DNA of 64,000 nt, from the NCBI GenBank assembly GCA_964642315.1, contig CAZXOG010000004.1:66542-130541 (forward strand), read 5' to 3'. Below the pieces are notes generated by a model, which was not told the DNA's origin, ran no database searches, and saw only the letters and a program-made list of their open reading frames with translations. The stretch is from JAGVDM01 sp964642315. GTDB lineage: Bacteria > Patescibacteriota > Gracilibacteria > Peribacterales > Peribacteraceae. Of this stretch, positions 50,354 to 58,686 are shown one piece after another (position 1 is the stretch's first letter; the number at the start of each line of letters is the position of its first letter). Made by a program: the position numbers and the translations under genes.

Positions 50354-51088
50354 ATGCCACTCCTTTCGGCACGGCAGCTCTCGGTGAAAATGCAGGAGCA
50401 CACGATTCTCCAGCAGGTGTCTTTTGACATCGAACCCGGTGAAATCGTGGGGATTATCGGGCCGAACGGGAGCGGGAAAACGACACTCTTCAACGTGCTC
50501 TCCGGCTTCCTACAACCCACGCAGGGCACGGTACAGTTCCATGGCGAAAATGTGACGAAGTTGTCGCCAGCTGAGCGGGCCCGGCGCGGCATCGGGCGCG
50601 TGTTCCAGAACTTCGGCATCTTTAAAGACATGACATTGCAGGAGAATATCCTCGTTGCGCTGGAAGCGATGCCAGCGGAGAAGCGCAAGACTGTCGGGGA
50701 CCTCCACGATGTTGTCCTCACAACGCTGGAAATGGCAGGCCTCAAATCCTATGGAAAGAAGAAAGCAGGTTCGCTCTCCGGCGGGCAAATGCGCCTGCTG
50801 GAGATCGCGCGGACTCTCGTCTGCGGCAAGGAACTCTTCCTTCTCGATGAGCCGACGGCCGGCGTTTCCCCGAAGATGACGAAGCAGGTTGCCGACATGA
50901 TCCAGAAGCTCAAGGAGGAGGGAAAAACGGTGCTCATCATTGAACACGATCTGCCATTTATCAGCAGAATCTGCGATCGGGTTATCGTCCTGGATGTCGG
51001 CAGCATTGTGCTCCAGGGAAAACCGAAGGAGGTGCAGCAATCCAAGGCGCTGCAGGAGATCTACTTCGGCGCAGACCCGACAACGTAA
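50354..51088 (+). CDS. livG: ABC transporter ATP-binding protein, LivG type
   Basis: ATPase of a branched-chain-amino-acid-type (HAAT family) importer. The 244-residue protein has Walker A GPNGSGKTTLFNVLSGF (about 36), a Q-loop, the signature LSGGQMRLLEIARTL (about 141), Walker B LFLLDEPTAGVSPKM and the switch His in IEHDLPFI. The GIGRVFQNFGIFKDMTLQENI segment is typical of LivG. It is the first of four genes with binding protein and two permeases; the usual second ATPase LivF is absent here. The start ATG follows TATAGT by 6 nt. Confidence 0.93.
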   Translation: MPLLSARQLSVKMQEHTILQQVSFDIEPGEIVGIIGPNGSGKTTLFNVLSGFLQPTQGTVQFHGENVTKLSPAERARRGIGRVFQNFGIFKDMTLQENILVALEAMPAEKRKTVGDLHDVVLTTLEMAGLKSYGKKKAGSLSGGQMRLLEIARTLVCGKELFLLDEPTAGVSPKMTKQVADMIQKLKEEGKTVLIIEHDLPFISRICDRVIVLDVGSIVLQGKPKEVQQSKALQEIYFGADPTT

Positions 51089-51095
51089 TAATTTC

Positions 51096-51124
51096 TTGTC
51101 AAATTCTGCCGGATCAGGGAGAAT
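51096..51124 (+). promoter_or_regulatory. Possible internal promoter before the binding-protein gene
   Basis: TTGTCA (51096-51101), 17-bp spacer, GAGAAT (51119-51124). It could raise expression of the substrate-binding protein relative to the ATPase. Confidence 0.4.
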
Positions 51125-51147
51125 GAGCAGGAATTTCCCCATTCTTT

Positions 51148-52263
51148 ATGAGAAAACTCCCTCTCCTTGGCGCGATTGCCGCGCTCATGCTTTCCGCATG
51201 CCAGCCTGCGGAAACCGGGCCAATCAAGATCGGGTTCGTCGGCCCGCTTACCGGTGGCATCGCCTCTATCGGAGTGGTCATGCGCAACGCCGCGGAGCTC
51301 CGCGTGAAGGAAATCAATGATGCCGGCGGCATCAATGGCCGCATGATTCAGCTCGTCATCGAGGACGGCAAATGCACGGGTGCCGATGCGGCGAGTGCCG
51401 GCCAGAAGCTCGTGAGCATCGATAAAGTCATTGCGATCCATGGCGGCGAGTGCAGCGGGGAAACGCTCGCAATCGCTCCGATCACGGAGGAGGCGGGCAT
51501 CGTGCTTCTCTCCCCGATCTCCAGCAGCCCGGATGTCTCGCAGGCCGGGGATTTTGTGTTCCGCAACTACCCGAGCGATGCGCTCAAGACTGTTGCGATG
51601 GCGCACTACTTCGCCGCGCAGGGCTACAAGCGTGTGGCGATTCTCTCCGAGAACACGGATTTCTGCACGGCATTCAAGGATTCCCTCAAGGAGAAGCTCG
51701 GTGATGACATAGAGATTGTCTTCGACGAAGTGGTGGAACCGGATACGAAGGATTTCCGCACGCTGATGGCAAGGCTCAAGGACACGGAGTTCGACGTGTT
51801 CTTCTCCAATGCAAACCTCGCCACGACGATGGGGCTCATGGTTCAGCAGTTCCGCGAGCAGGGGCTGACTCAACCGATAATTTCGCACGATGTCGGCGAG
51901 ACGCCGGAAGTCGTGCAGCTCGCCGGGGAGGCGGCCGAAGGCTTCCGCGTCATCAACCTGCCGAGTGTCGGCGAGGAGACGGATTTCGGGAAGAAGTACA
52001 TCGCCGCGTACGGCAAACCGGAATCCGCGATGGCGTTCGCCGCTCACAGCTACGATGCGATGGACATCCTTGCGAAGGCAATCGCCGCAGTGGGAACGGA
52101 CGGCACCGCGATGCGCGATTACCTGAATTCCATGGGCGAGTACACGGGAATGGCGGGGACGTTCTCCTTCGATGAGAATGGCGATGCCCTCGGGTACAAC
52201 TACGCTCTGCGCGAAGTGCAGAACGGGCGATTCGTCACCGCAGAGCTCATTCCGGTAGACTGA
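51148..52263 (+). CDS. livK: Extracellular substrate-binding lipoprotein, LivK/Leu-Ile-Val-binding type
   Basis: A 371-residue periplasmic-binding-fold protein (type 1, Peripla_BP_6). The lipoprotein signal is MRKLPLLGAIAALMLSACQ with the lipobox LSAC at residues 15-18, so it is anchored after LspA processing. The mature part begins IKIGFVGPLTGGIASIGVVM and continues INDAGGINGRMIQLVIEDGKC, HGGECSGETLAIAP and AHSYDAMDILAKAI, all placed as in LivJ/LivK/AmiC proteins. The ligand may be an amino acid, amide, urea or a short peptide. It sits between LivG and the permeases, with only 5 bp to the next gene. Confidence 0.92.
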   Translation: MRKLPLLGAIAALMLSACQPAETGPIKIGFVGPLTGGIASIGVVMRNAAELRVKEINDAGGINGRMIQLVIEDGKCTGADAASAGQKLVSIDKVIAIHGGECSGETLAIAPITEEAGIVLLSPISSSPDVSQAGDFVFRNYPSDALKTVAMAHYFAAQGYKRVAILSENTDFCTAFKDSLKEKLGDDIEIVFDEVVEPDTKDFRTLMARLKDTEFDVFFSNANLATTMGLMVQQFREQGLTQPIISHDVGETPEVVQLAGEAAEGFRVINLPSVGEETDFGKKYIAAYGKPESAMAFAAHSYDAMDILAKAIAAVGTDGTAMRDYLNSMGEYTGMAGTFSFDENGDALGYNYALREVQNGRFVTAELIPVD

Positions 52264-52268
52264 ACTGC

Positions 52269-53147
52269 GTGCAGCTCCTTGCGAATGCCCTCATTGCCGG
52301 CTCACTCGCGGCGCTCATCGCGGGTGGGCTGGCTTTGGTGTACGGCACGCTCGGTGTGTTCAATCTCGCGCTCGGCCAGATGGTGCTTATCGGAGGGTAC
52401 GCCACGTGGTGGTTGCACCAGAGCCTCGGGCTGCCGCTACCCCTGAGTGTGCTGGGGGGTGTCGGCACCGGTGCCATCGTTTCCTGGCTCACATTCGGGA
52501 TCTTCGTGCGGCCGTTCTACAAGCTGCACCGCTTCCTGCCGCTCGTCACGACGATCGCGCTCAGTATGTTGCTCGACGGTGTGATCCTGCTGCTCTTCGG
52601 CACCTCGCCGCGGAGCATCATCACCGGGTCCAAGACGATGGCGGAGATCGGTTCCGTGCTCGTGAGTGTCGAACAGATCGTGCTCATCGCGCTCACCATG
52701 GCGCTCCTGTTTTCCTTTGCGTATATCCTCCATTCCACCGCATTCGGCAGGAAGATTCGTGCCGTCGTGCAGCACGACTATGCCGCCATGAGTCTTGGGA
52801 TCAATGCCCTGTTTCTCCACCGATTCGTGTTCATCATGAGCGGTGTTTTCGCCGCGCTCGGCGGAATTTTCATAGGCATTGATACCAGTCTTTCCCCCAC
52901 GCTCTCCTTCAGCCTCACCATCAAGGCCTACGCCGCCATTATCGCAGGGGGCAAGGGGAACTTCTGGGGCGCAATCCTGTTCGCGTACATCATCGCGCTC
53001 TTTGAGCAGCTCTTCGTCGGTGTCCACTGGTTCGGGTCGTTCTACGTGCCCGCCGGCTACCAGCAGACGGTCGCGCTGCTCTTCATCATCGCTTTCCTCA
53101 TTGTGAAGCCGCAGGGGATGTTCGCGGCGAAAGCGCGTTCTGCCTGA
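52269..53147 (+). CDS. livH: ABC transporter permease, LivH type
   Basis: Membrane subunit of the HAAT-type importer. The 292-residue protein has about eight hydrophobic helices and the LivH pattern: LALVYGTLGVFNLALGQMVLIGGYATW (given in part), MSLGINALFLHRFVFIMSGVFAALGGIF and the coupling region FSLTIKAYAAIIAGGKGNFWGAI. The GTG start is 5 bp after the binding-protein stop. It pairs with the LivM-type permease that follows. Confidence 0.92.
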   Translation: MQLLANALIAGSLAALIAGGLALVYGTLGVFNLALGQMVLIGGYATWWLHQSLGLPLPLSVLGGVGTGAIVSWLTFGIFVRPFYKLHRFLPLVTTIALSMLLDGVILLLFGTSPRSIITGSKTMAEIGSVLVSVEQIVLIALTMALLFSFAYILHSTAFGRKIRAVVQHDYAAMSLGINALFLHRFVFIMSGVFAALGGIFIGIDTSLSPTLSFSLTIKAYAAIIAGGKGNFWGAILFAYIIALFEQLFVGVHWFGSFYVPAGYQQTVALLFIIAFLIVKPQGMFAAKARSA

Positions 53148-53151
53148 TCTC

Positions 53152-54009
53152 ATGGAATTCTTCCTCCACACGCTGGCGCATGCCTTCATGGCAATCCCAA
53201 CAATCCTGGGCTACAACCTCGTATTCGGGAAAGGGAAGATCCTCCACTTCGGCCAAGAGGCCATTGCGCTCGCCGCGGTGTACGCCGTGTGGGTTCCGGT
53301 AATGCTCCACGGCGCACCGCTCGGCGTGGGCATCGTGTTGGGGACCGTTGCTGCGGTAGTCATGGCGCTTGCGCTCGCATGGCTCTCGTTCCGCCTGGAT
53401 GCGGATGGCCTGGGTGTGATGTCCATTGCGCTGCACCTCGCCGCGCTCGCTGTTGCGCTCAACTGGCAGCCGGTCACGCGCGGGGCGCTCGGGATTCCGC
53501 GGATTGCCCGTCCGGCAGGCATGGAGGATCTGCAGAGCTTCACCATTGTGATGGCCGTGGTGGCTGTGCTCTGGATCATTGGCATGTACTGGCTTGACCG
53601 CGGCCCGTTCGGGCGGGCGCTCGTCGCGCTCAGCGAGCACTCGTGGCACGCCGAGGCGCTCGGCATCCGGCGCAGGCGCATCCACACCATCGCATTCCTC
53701 ATCACGGGGATTGGGGCGCTCGTAACAAACTTTTTCTTCCCCATGTATCTGCATCTGCTTTCGCCATCCGATTTCGGGTTCCCCATCACGATCTTCTTCG
53801 TGACGATCATCGTTGCCGGCGGGCCGGGGAGTCTGTGGGGAGTGATCTGTGCGACGTTCCTGCTCTTCTTCCTCCGCGAAGGAATGCGGCTCCTCCCGCT
53901 TCCGGCAGATATCCTCGGGCCGCTTCGCCTCATGATATTCAGCACTATCCTCTTCGCCGCAGTGTGGTTCCGGAGGAAGCAGATTTTTCCGAAGCAACGA
54001 GAAGTGTAA
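53152..54009 (+). CDS. livM: ABC transporter permease, LivM type
   Basis: Second membrane subunit of the importer, 285 residues with about eight helices. It has LGYNLVFGKGKILHFGQEAIALAAVYAVW (given in part), the LivM-type EHSWHAEALGIRRRRIHTIAFLITG coupling segment and FPITIFFVTIIVAGGPGSLWGVICA near the end. It starts 4 bp after livH, so the operon is livG-livK-livH-livM. No LivF ATPase follows; the next gene is the YbaK-type protein with its own -10 box. Confidence 0.92.
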   Translation: MEFFLHTLAHAFMAIPTILGYNLVFGKGKILHFGQEAIALAAVYAVWVPVMLHGAPLGVGIVLGTVAAVVMALALAWLSFRLDADGLGVMSIALHLAALAVALNWQPVTRGALGIPRIARPAGMEDLQSFTIVMAVVAVLWIIGMYWLDRGPFGRALVALSEHSWHAEALGIRRRRIHTIAFLITGIGALVTNFFFPMYLHLLSPSDFGFPITIFFVTIIVAGGPGSLWGVICATFLLFFLREGMRLLPLPADILGPLRLMIFSTILFAAVWFRRKQIFPKQREV

Positions 54010-54016
54010 GTGAGAC

Positions 54017-54025
54017 TGCTACCAT
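54017..54025 (+). promoter_or_regulatory. Extended -10 promoter of the YbaK-type gene
   Basis: TGC followed by TACCAT (54020-54025), 6 nt before the ATG at 54032. Confidence 0.5.
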
Positions 54026-54031
54026 AAACCT

Positions 54032-54529
54032 ATGGAGGATATTTTCGCCTTCCTCGCCGCGCATGACATCCCATACGAGCGGGCCGATCATCCGGCGGTA
54101 TTCACCTGCGAGCAGGCACGGCAGTTCGTGCCGCCGCTCCCGGGCCTGAGCGTAAAGAACCTCTTCCTGCGCGACGAACGCGGCGACCGGCATTACCTTG
54201 TCATCGTGAGCACGGAGAAGAGCGTTGATCTCAAGGCTCTCAGCAAAGCGATCGATGCGAAAAAACTCAGTTTTGCATCGCCGGAGCGCCTGAAGAAGTA
54301 CCTTGGCATTGAGCCTGGTTCCGTATCGCTCCTCGCGCTCGTGCACGACCGCGATCAGGCGGTCAGCCTTGTTCTCGATACGGAGGCGGCACAGGCGGAG
54401 GCATTGCATTGTCACCCGCTCGTGAATACGTCCACGCTCGTTATCCGCAAGGAAGGCATTGAGAAATTTCTCCGCGCAACGGGACACGTCCCGCGCGTCG
54501 TTGCCGTTCCATCCCGACTTGCGCCCTAA
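54032..54529 (+). CDS. YbaK/ProX-type aminoacyl-tRNA editing protein
   Basis: A 165-residue trans-editing deacylase of the YbaK/prolyl-tRNA-editing superfamily that removes mischarged amino acids (Ala or Cys) from tRNA. Features are IPYERADHPAVFTCEQA, LSVKNLFLRDERGDRHYLVIV with the conserved Lys, KKLSFASPERLKKYLGIEPGSVSLLAL and HPLVNTSTLVIRKEGIEKFL. The exact specificity (ProXp-ala, YbaK or PrdX) cannot be decided from motifs. It overlaps the convergent gene at 54526 by 4 bp. The start follows an extended -10 by 6 nt. Confidence 0.88.
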   Translation: MEDIFAFLAAHDIPYERADHPAVFTCEQARQFVPPLPGLSVKNLFLRDERGDRHYLVIVSTEKSVDLKALSKAIDAKKLSFASPERLKKYLGIEPGSVSLLALVHDRDQAVSLVLDTEAAQAEALHCHPLVNTSTLVIRKEGIEKFLRATGHVPRVVAVPSRLAP

Positions 54530-54885
54530 CGCCGGGCAAGGCGTCCTTCCGTGAGCCACGCGTGCAGCGCGGCAAGCTGGTGGCGGACGTGTTGCTCATT
54601 GAGGAGCCGCAGCATTTTATTTGCCTGGAATGCGTGTTCCGCTACGAGCGCGACCTGCGCAACGAGCACATCGGCGATTGCACTGCGCATCTCGCGCGAG
54701 AGATCAAAGAAGCACGCCGTCACCAGCTGCTCGGGGAATACGACGACCGCGGGCGGCACTTCCGGGTGCGGCGCATAGCGGATATGCATGTTCATCCATG
54801 GGTGTGCCCTTTGTCCCTCCATCTGCCGGAGCCAGAGATGGATCCCCTTCCCTGCGGCGCGTTCGATCGCCTGTTCCTGATCCAT
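54526..54885 (-). CDS. Hypothetical protein
   Basis: A 119-residue protein that I do not recognise. It has an N-terminal helix (MDQEQAIERAAGKGIHLWLRQ), a central strand region (RYAPHPEVPPAVVVFPEQLVTACFF) and two C-terminal amphipathic helices (SREMRSAIADVLVAQVALVAEHAF, ANKMLRLLNEQHVRHQLAALHAWL; each given in part). A longer frame reaching 55047 would overlap the uvrB promoter and is Cys/Phe-rich, so the start at 54885 is preferred. It is convergent with the YbaK-type gene and divergent from uvrB. Confidence 0.55.
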   Translation of the reverse strand: MDQEQAIERAAGKGIHLWLRQMEGQRAHPWMNMHIRYAPHPEVPPAVVVFPEQLVTACFFDLSREMRSAIADVLVAQVALVAEHAFQANKMLRLLNEQHVRHQLAALHAWLTEGRLARR

Positions 54886-55010
54886 GGTCAGGCACGGCGG
54901 TTGGTACGATTCTTTCGTCCGGGCGAGCAGTGTGTTTTTTGCGCGGAGGAAGTCGGGCGGATGGTTCACAAAAAAGAAAGGGAAGCATGCTACAAAATGT
55001 CCGCAGGCTG

Positions 55011-55016
55011 TACAAT
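55011..55016 (+). promoter_or_regulatory. -10 box of uvrB
   Basis: TACAAT (55011-55016), 24 nt before the ATG at 55041. No clear -35. A GTG at 55020 is in frame but too close to this box. Confidence 0.4.
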
Positions 55017-55040
55017 GCGGTGACAGCGATCTTCGCGGAC

Positions 55041-57020
55041 ATGACATCCCCCCAGCAGTTCAACCTCGTTTCCCCCTTTACGCCGACCGGCGACCAGCCG
55101 CAGGCGATCGAGAAGCTCCTCAAAGGGCTGCGTGCCGGCGAACGCCACCAGACCCTCCTCGGGGCGACCGGCACGGGCAAAACGTTCACGATGGCGAATA
55201 TTGTGGCGGAGCTGAATCGGCCGACGCTGGTGCTGGCCCATAACAAAACGCTTGCGGCACAGCTTTGCAGCGAGTTCCAGAGCTTTTTCCCGAATAACGC
55301 AGTTTCGTACTTCGTTTCGTACTACGACTACTACCAGCCGGAGGCGTACCTGCCATCCACGGATACGTACATCGAGAAAGACGCGAGTATCAACGAGGAG
55401 ATCGAGAAGTTCCGCCACGCCGCGACGCACAACCTGCTCACGCGCCGCGACGTGCTCATCGTCGCTTCCGTTTCGTGCATCTATGGCCTCGGCAATGTGG
55501 AGGACTACGAAGCGCTCGCGATCACCGTGAAGCGCGGCGACCCGATCCAGCGCGACAAGTTCCTCCGCCGCCTCACCGATATCCAGTACCGCCGTTCCGG
55601 CATGGAGTTCAAGCAGGGGATGATCCATGTCCTTGGGGATACGGTGGAGGTATTCCAGCCCGGCGGCGACACCGTGATTCGCATGGAGATGCCGTTCGAT
55701 GAAGTGGAGGTAATCCAGGAGGTGGATAGCTTCACTGGAGAACTCATTCGGGAGCTCAATGAGGTCACGATCTTCCCCGCATCGCACAACGTGACGACGC
55801 AGGAGAAGATCAGCCGTGCGTGCGGTCTGATTCTCCAGGATCTTGAACTCCGCGAGAAAGAACTCCTCGCCGCGGGCGAGCTCGCGAAAGCGGAGCGCAT
55901 CCGGCAGCGCACCGAGTATGACGTGGAGATGCTCAAGGAGACGGGTTACTGCACTGGTATTGAGAACTATGTCCGGTACTTGAGCGATCAGCCGGCAGGA
56001 TCGCCACCGAGCACGTTGCTCGATTACTTTCCCGAGGATTTCATCCTCTTCGTGGACGAATCGCACATCTCTATTCCGCAGGTCGGCGGCATGTCCGAGG
56101 GCAATCGCAGCCGCAAGCAGACACTCGTCGATTATGGATTCAGGCTCCCGAGTGCGCACGACAACCGGCCGCTCACGTTCCAAGAATTCGAATCACGCGT
56201 GCGGCAGGCGGTGTACGTTTCCGCAACTCCGGGGCCGTACGAGTACGGACACACGCCAAAATCCTGTCTTGTGGAGCAGATCATCCGCCCGACCGGCCTC
56301 CTCGATCCGCCAGTGCAAGTGAAGCCCACGAAACATCAGATTGATGACGTGACCGAGGAAATCAGGCAGACCATCGGCCGGAAAGAACGCGTCCTTCTCA
56401 CCACGCTCACGAAGAAGGGGTCCGAAGACCTCACGAAGTACCTGCAGGATGCAGGGTTCAAGGTGCGGTACCTCCACAGCGACATAGAAACGATCGAGCG
56501 CATCGAAATCCTGCGGCAGCTCAGGACCGGCGAGATCGATATCCTTGTCGGCATCAACCTGCTCCGCGAAGGGCTGGATCTCCCCGAGGTGAGCTTCATC
56601 GGCATTCTCGATGCGGACAAGGAGGGATTCCTGCGTTCCCGCGACGCGCTCATCCAGACGATCGGGCGCGCGGCGCGCAACGTCCATGGCCACGTGACGC
56701 TGTACGCGGACAAGAAGACGAAAGCCATGGAAGCGGCGATCAGCGAAACCGAACGCCGCCGGGCGATCCAGCAGGCCTACAACGAGAAGCACGGCATCAC
56801 GCCGAAGAGCATCGAGAAGGCCGTGCGGGATATCGCGGAAGAAGGGCAACGCCTGGAGCTCCGCCGTCCCAAGCGCGACCATGCGAAGATTCCGGGCGAC
56901 GAACGCAAGCGCCTCATGGAGGAGCTGGAGCAGCAGATGGAGATAGCCGCGCAGAACCTGGAATTCGAGAAAGCAGCAGACCTCCGCGACGAGATCGAGC
57001 TGCTGCGCCGCGGGAAATGA
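55041..57020 (+). CDS. uvrB: Excinuclease ABC subunit B
   Basis: DNA-damage verification helicase of nucleotide excision repair. The 659-residue protein has Walker A LLGATGTGKT (about residue 43), the beta-hairpin YYDYYQPEAYLPSTDTYIEKD, the DEAD-like FVDESH, helicase motifs in LREGLDLPEVSFIGILDADKEGFLRS (given in part) and QTIGRAARN, and the C-terminal UVR motif that binds UvrC (LEQQMEIAAQNLEFEKAADL). Family length and start MTSPQQFNLVSPF. A longer in-frame extension upstream is not UvrB-like. No uvrA or uvrC is nearby. Confidence 0.97.
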   Translation: MTSPQQFNLVSPFTPTGDQPQAIEKLLKGLRAGERHQTLLGATGTGKTFTMANIVAELNRPTLVLAHNKTLAAQLCSEFQSFFPNNAVSYFVSYYDYYQPEAYLPSTDTYIEKDASINEEIEKFRHAATHNLLTRRDVLIVASVSCIYGLGNVEDYEALAITVKRGDPIQRDKFLRRLTDIQYRRSGMEFKQGMIHVLGDTVEVFQPGGDTVIRMEMPFDEVEVIQEVDSFTGELIRELNEVTIFPASHNVTTQEKISRACGLILQDLELREKELLAAGELAKAERIRQRTEYDVEMLKETGYCTGIENYVRYLSDQPAGSPPSTLLDYFPEDFILFVDESHISIPQVGGMSEGNRSRKQTLVDYGFRLPSAHDNRPLTFQEFESRVRQAVYVSATPGPYEYGHTPKSCLVEQIIRPTGLLDPPVQVKPTKHQIDDVTEEIRQTIGRKERVLLTTLTKKGSEDLTKYLQDAGFKVRYLHSDIETIERIEILRQLRTGEIDILVGINLLREGLDLPEVSFIGILDADKEGFLRSRDALIQTIGRAARNVHGHVTLYADKKTKAMEAAISETERRRAIQQAYNEKHGITPKSIEKAVRDIAEEGQRLELRRPKRDHAKIPGDERKRLMEELEQQMEIAAQNLEFEKAADLRDEIELLRRGK

Positions 57021-57037
57021 GGATGTGTGCAGTTTTC

Positions 57038-57065
57038 TTGACACATGAAGGTATTTGGTTAGGAT
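57038..57065 (+). promoter_or_regulatory. Promoter with consensus -35
   Basis: TTGACA (57038-57043), 16-bp spacer, TAGGAT (57060-57065). The next gene starts 32 nt further on at 57098. Confidence 0.65.
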
Positions 57066-57097
57066 TACATCCTTTAGACTTCTCCATCCTCTTTCCT

Positions 57098-57520
57098 ATG
57101 CGTGCTCTCGCCGCTCTCGCCGCTGTATTCACCCTCGCGCTTCCCGCCGCGACCGAGGCTGCTTCGTACTATCTCAACCGTTACGAGGATGGCGAAGTTA
57201 CCCGCTATGGGAATCCGGACTGGCACTCGGATGTGCTGTACACATCGCCGATCAGTGTGATGCCATTTCGCACGGTGACGCATGCGTTGCACCCGTACTA
57301 CCGCAGCACGTACTACACGCGCCGCGCGCCTCGCGTGCGCATCACCCGGCCGGAGTTCTACCAGTACCTCGGAGATCTGTATTTCAACGGTGAGCTTGGT
57401 GTCACGGGATCTGTCTTCGATCCTGCCCACGAGGTGCCGCAGTCGCTTCGTTGCCCCAATTACAGCGTCCGCCGCGCAAACTACCGCATGCCGCGGGCGT
57501 TTGAAGGATGTAATTCGTGA
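57098..57520 (+). CDS. Secreted Tyr/Arg-rich protein of unknown function
   Basis: A 140-residue exported protein. The signal peptide MRALAALAAVFTLALPAATEA is followed by a mature part of about 118 residues with more than a dozen Tyr and many Arg (ASYYLNRYEDGEVTRYG; HPYYRSTYYTRRAPRVRITR; EFYQYLGDLYFNGELGVTGS). Two Cys near the end (RCPNYSVRR, FEGCNS) may pair. No known domain. It has its own good promoter and is followed by strong hairpins, so it is monocistronic. The composition suggests a surface-attached or matrix protein. Confidence 0.65.
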   Translation: MRALAALAAVFTLALPAATEAASYYLNRYEDGEVTRYGNPDWHSDVLYTSPISVMPFRTVTHALHPYYRSTYYTRRAPRVRITRPEFYQYLGDLYFNGELGVTGSVFDPAHEVPQSLRCPNYSVRRANYRMPRAFEGCNS

Positions 57521-57548
57521 GAGAGAAACCGTAGATTTTCCTCTCACG
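57516..57548 (+). repeat. 8-bp inverted repeat at the gene end
   Basis: CGTGAGAG (57516-57523) pairs with CTCTCACG (57541-57548) across 17 nt; it includes the stop codon of the secreted-protein gene. Confidence 0.5.
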
Positions 57549-57569
57549 AGCTCTCCTTTCTCTGAGTGG

Positions 57570-57605
57570 TATGCCTCCAGACAGGCGAAGCCTGTCTTCG
57601 GCATA
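57570..57605. terminator. Long hairpin between convergent genes
   Basis: TATGCC (57570-57575) and AGACAGGC (57579-57586), GAA loop, GCCTGTCT (57590-57597) and GGCATA (57600-57605): a two-part stem of 14 bp. It probably ends transcription from both sides, though T-runs are weak. From here to 57733 I see nothing else. Confidence 0.6.
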
Positions 57606-57733
57606 GTTCTCTTTCATTCGGAATCTCCGCATCACTGGTACCAGCCCCTTGTGCTTTCTAGACTTACGGCATCTTCCAACATCCAAATCTTCTAACCAAC
57701 CTGCCAAACCCGCAAAACCTTCCACACCTCCCA

Positions 57734-58564
57734 CTACACCCCGAACACCCTCAATGCTTCCCTATATCCCTCTGGCGTGCCGGTATCAATCCGGCGGCCC
57801 TCGCACTCGTAGCCGTAGATGGGCAGGCCGGTCTTGAGCTGCGCAATGAGAGCATCGATCAGGCGGATTTCGCCGCCCACACTTGCGCTCACGGTCGGTA
57901 GCACGTCGAACGTCGAACGCGGGATGATGTAGCGGCCGACGATTCCGAACAGAGACGGCGCATCCTCCGGCTTCGGTTTTTCCACCATGGTCGAGATTTT
58001 CTTGAGCCGCGTGTTCTTGCTGTGCTCCTCTTCAATGCCGACAATGCCGTACTTGCTGGTTTTCTCCCGAGGGACGCTTTCCAGGGCGACGATGGCCCCC
58101 TCCTTCGTTCCCACGTACTGTTCGTAGGCGGTCTTGAGCTGGGCGATGCCCGGCGCCGCCTTCGCGAAGAGGTCATCGCCGAAGAGCACGGCGACGAAGT
58201 CACTCTCCACCCAGTCCTTCGCCTGCAAGATCGCGTGCCCGTCACCGAGCTGCTCCCGCTGGTACACGGTGTGGAACCGGATGGAACTGTACCGCTTGAG
58301 CGGCTCGAGGAGCGAATGCTTGCCGCGACGCTTGAGCTCCTCCTCGAACGCGGGATCCTCGTAGAAGTACTCCGGGATCTTCTCTTTCCCGCGGCTGATC
58401 ACGAAGCAGAGATCCGTAATTCCCGCGGCCATGCATTCGTCGACAATATGGGCGATGATCGGCTCGTTCCCGAGGGGCAGGAGCTCCTTCGGGACGACCT
58501 TTGTCCAAGGAAGGAAGCGCGTTCCAAGGCCAGCAACAGGGAGGATGGCTTGGCGGAGGTTCAT
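57734..58564 (-). CDS. galU: UTP-glucose-1-phosphate uridylyltransferase
   Basis: Makes UDP-glucose for surface glycans. The 276-residue protein has the nucleotidyltransferase opening LRQAILPVAGLGTRFLPWTKVVPKELLPLG (given in part), the catalytic-region VLFGDDLFAK, EKPKPEDAPS and the sugar-binding GGEIRLIDALIAQL, then GYECEGRRIDTGTPEGYREA. The start ATG 58564 gives the family N-terminus; TATGGT with an upstream TGC (58584-58579) lies 14 nt before it. It likely feeds the sugar transferase at 25080 and the glycosyltransferases in the window. Confidence 0.95.
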   Translation of the reverse strand: MNLRQAILPVAGLGTRFLPWTKVVPKELLPLGNEPIIAHIVDECMAAGITDLCFVISRGKEKIPEYFYEDPAFEEELKRRGKHSLLEPLKRYSSIRFHTVYQREQLGDGHAILQAKDWVESDFVAVLFGDDLFAKAAPGIAQLKTAYEQYVGTKEGAIVALESVPREKTSKYGIVGIEEEHSKNTRLKKISTMVEKPKPEDAPSLFGIVGRYIIPRSTFDVLPTVSASVGGEIRLIDALIAQLKTGLPIYGYECEGRRIDTGTPEGYREALRVFGV

Positions 58565-58629
58565 ACGTTTGCGGGCACACCATAGCACGCGCACGGCGGG
58601 TGTTCACGGCTTCTCCCCACGGATCACCT

Positions 58630-58658
58630 TTGCAAAAATCCGCAAAATCGACTACAAT
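58630..58658 (+). promoter_or_regulatory. Promoter of the basic-tailed protein gene
   Basis: TTGCAA (58630-58635), 17-bp spacer, TACAAT (58653-58658). An in-frame ATG at 58657 overlaps the -10, so the real start is ATG 58687. Confidence 0.7.
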
Positions 58659-58686
58659 GGTCGGAAACCTTCCCATACACACACCC

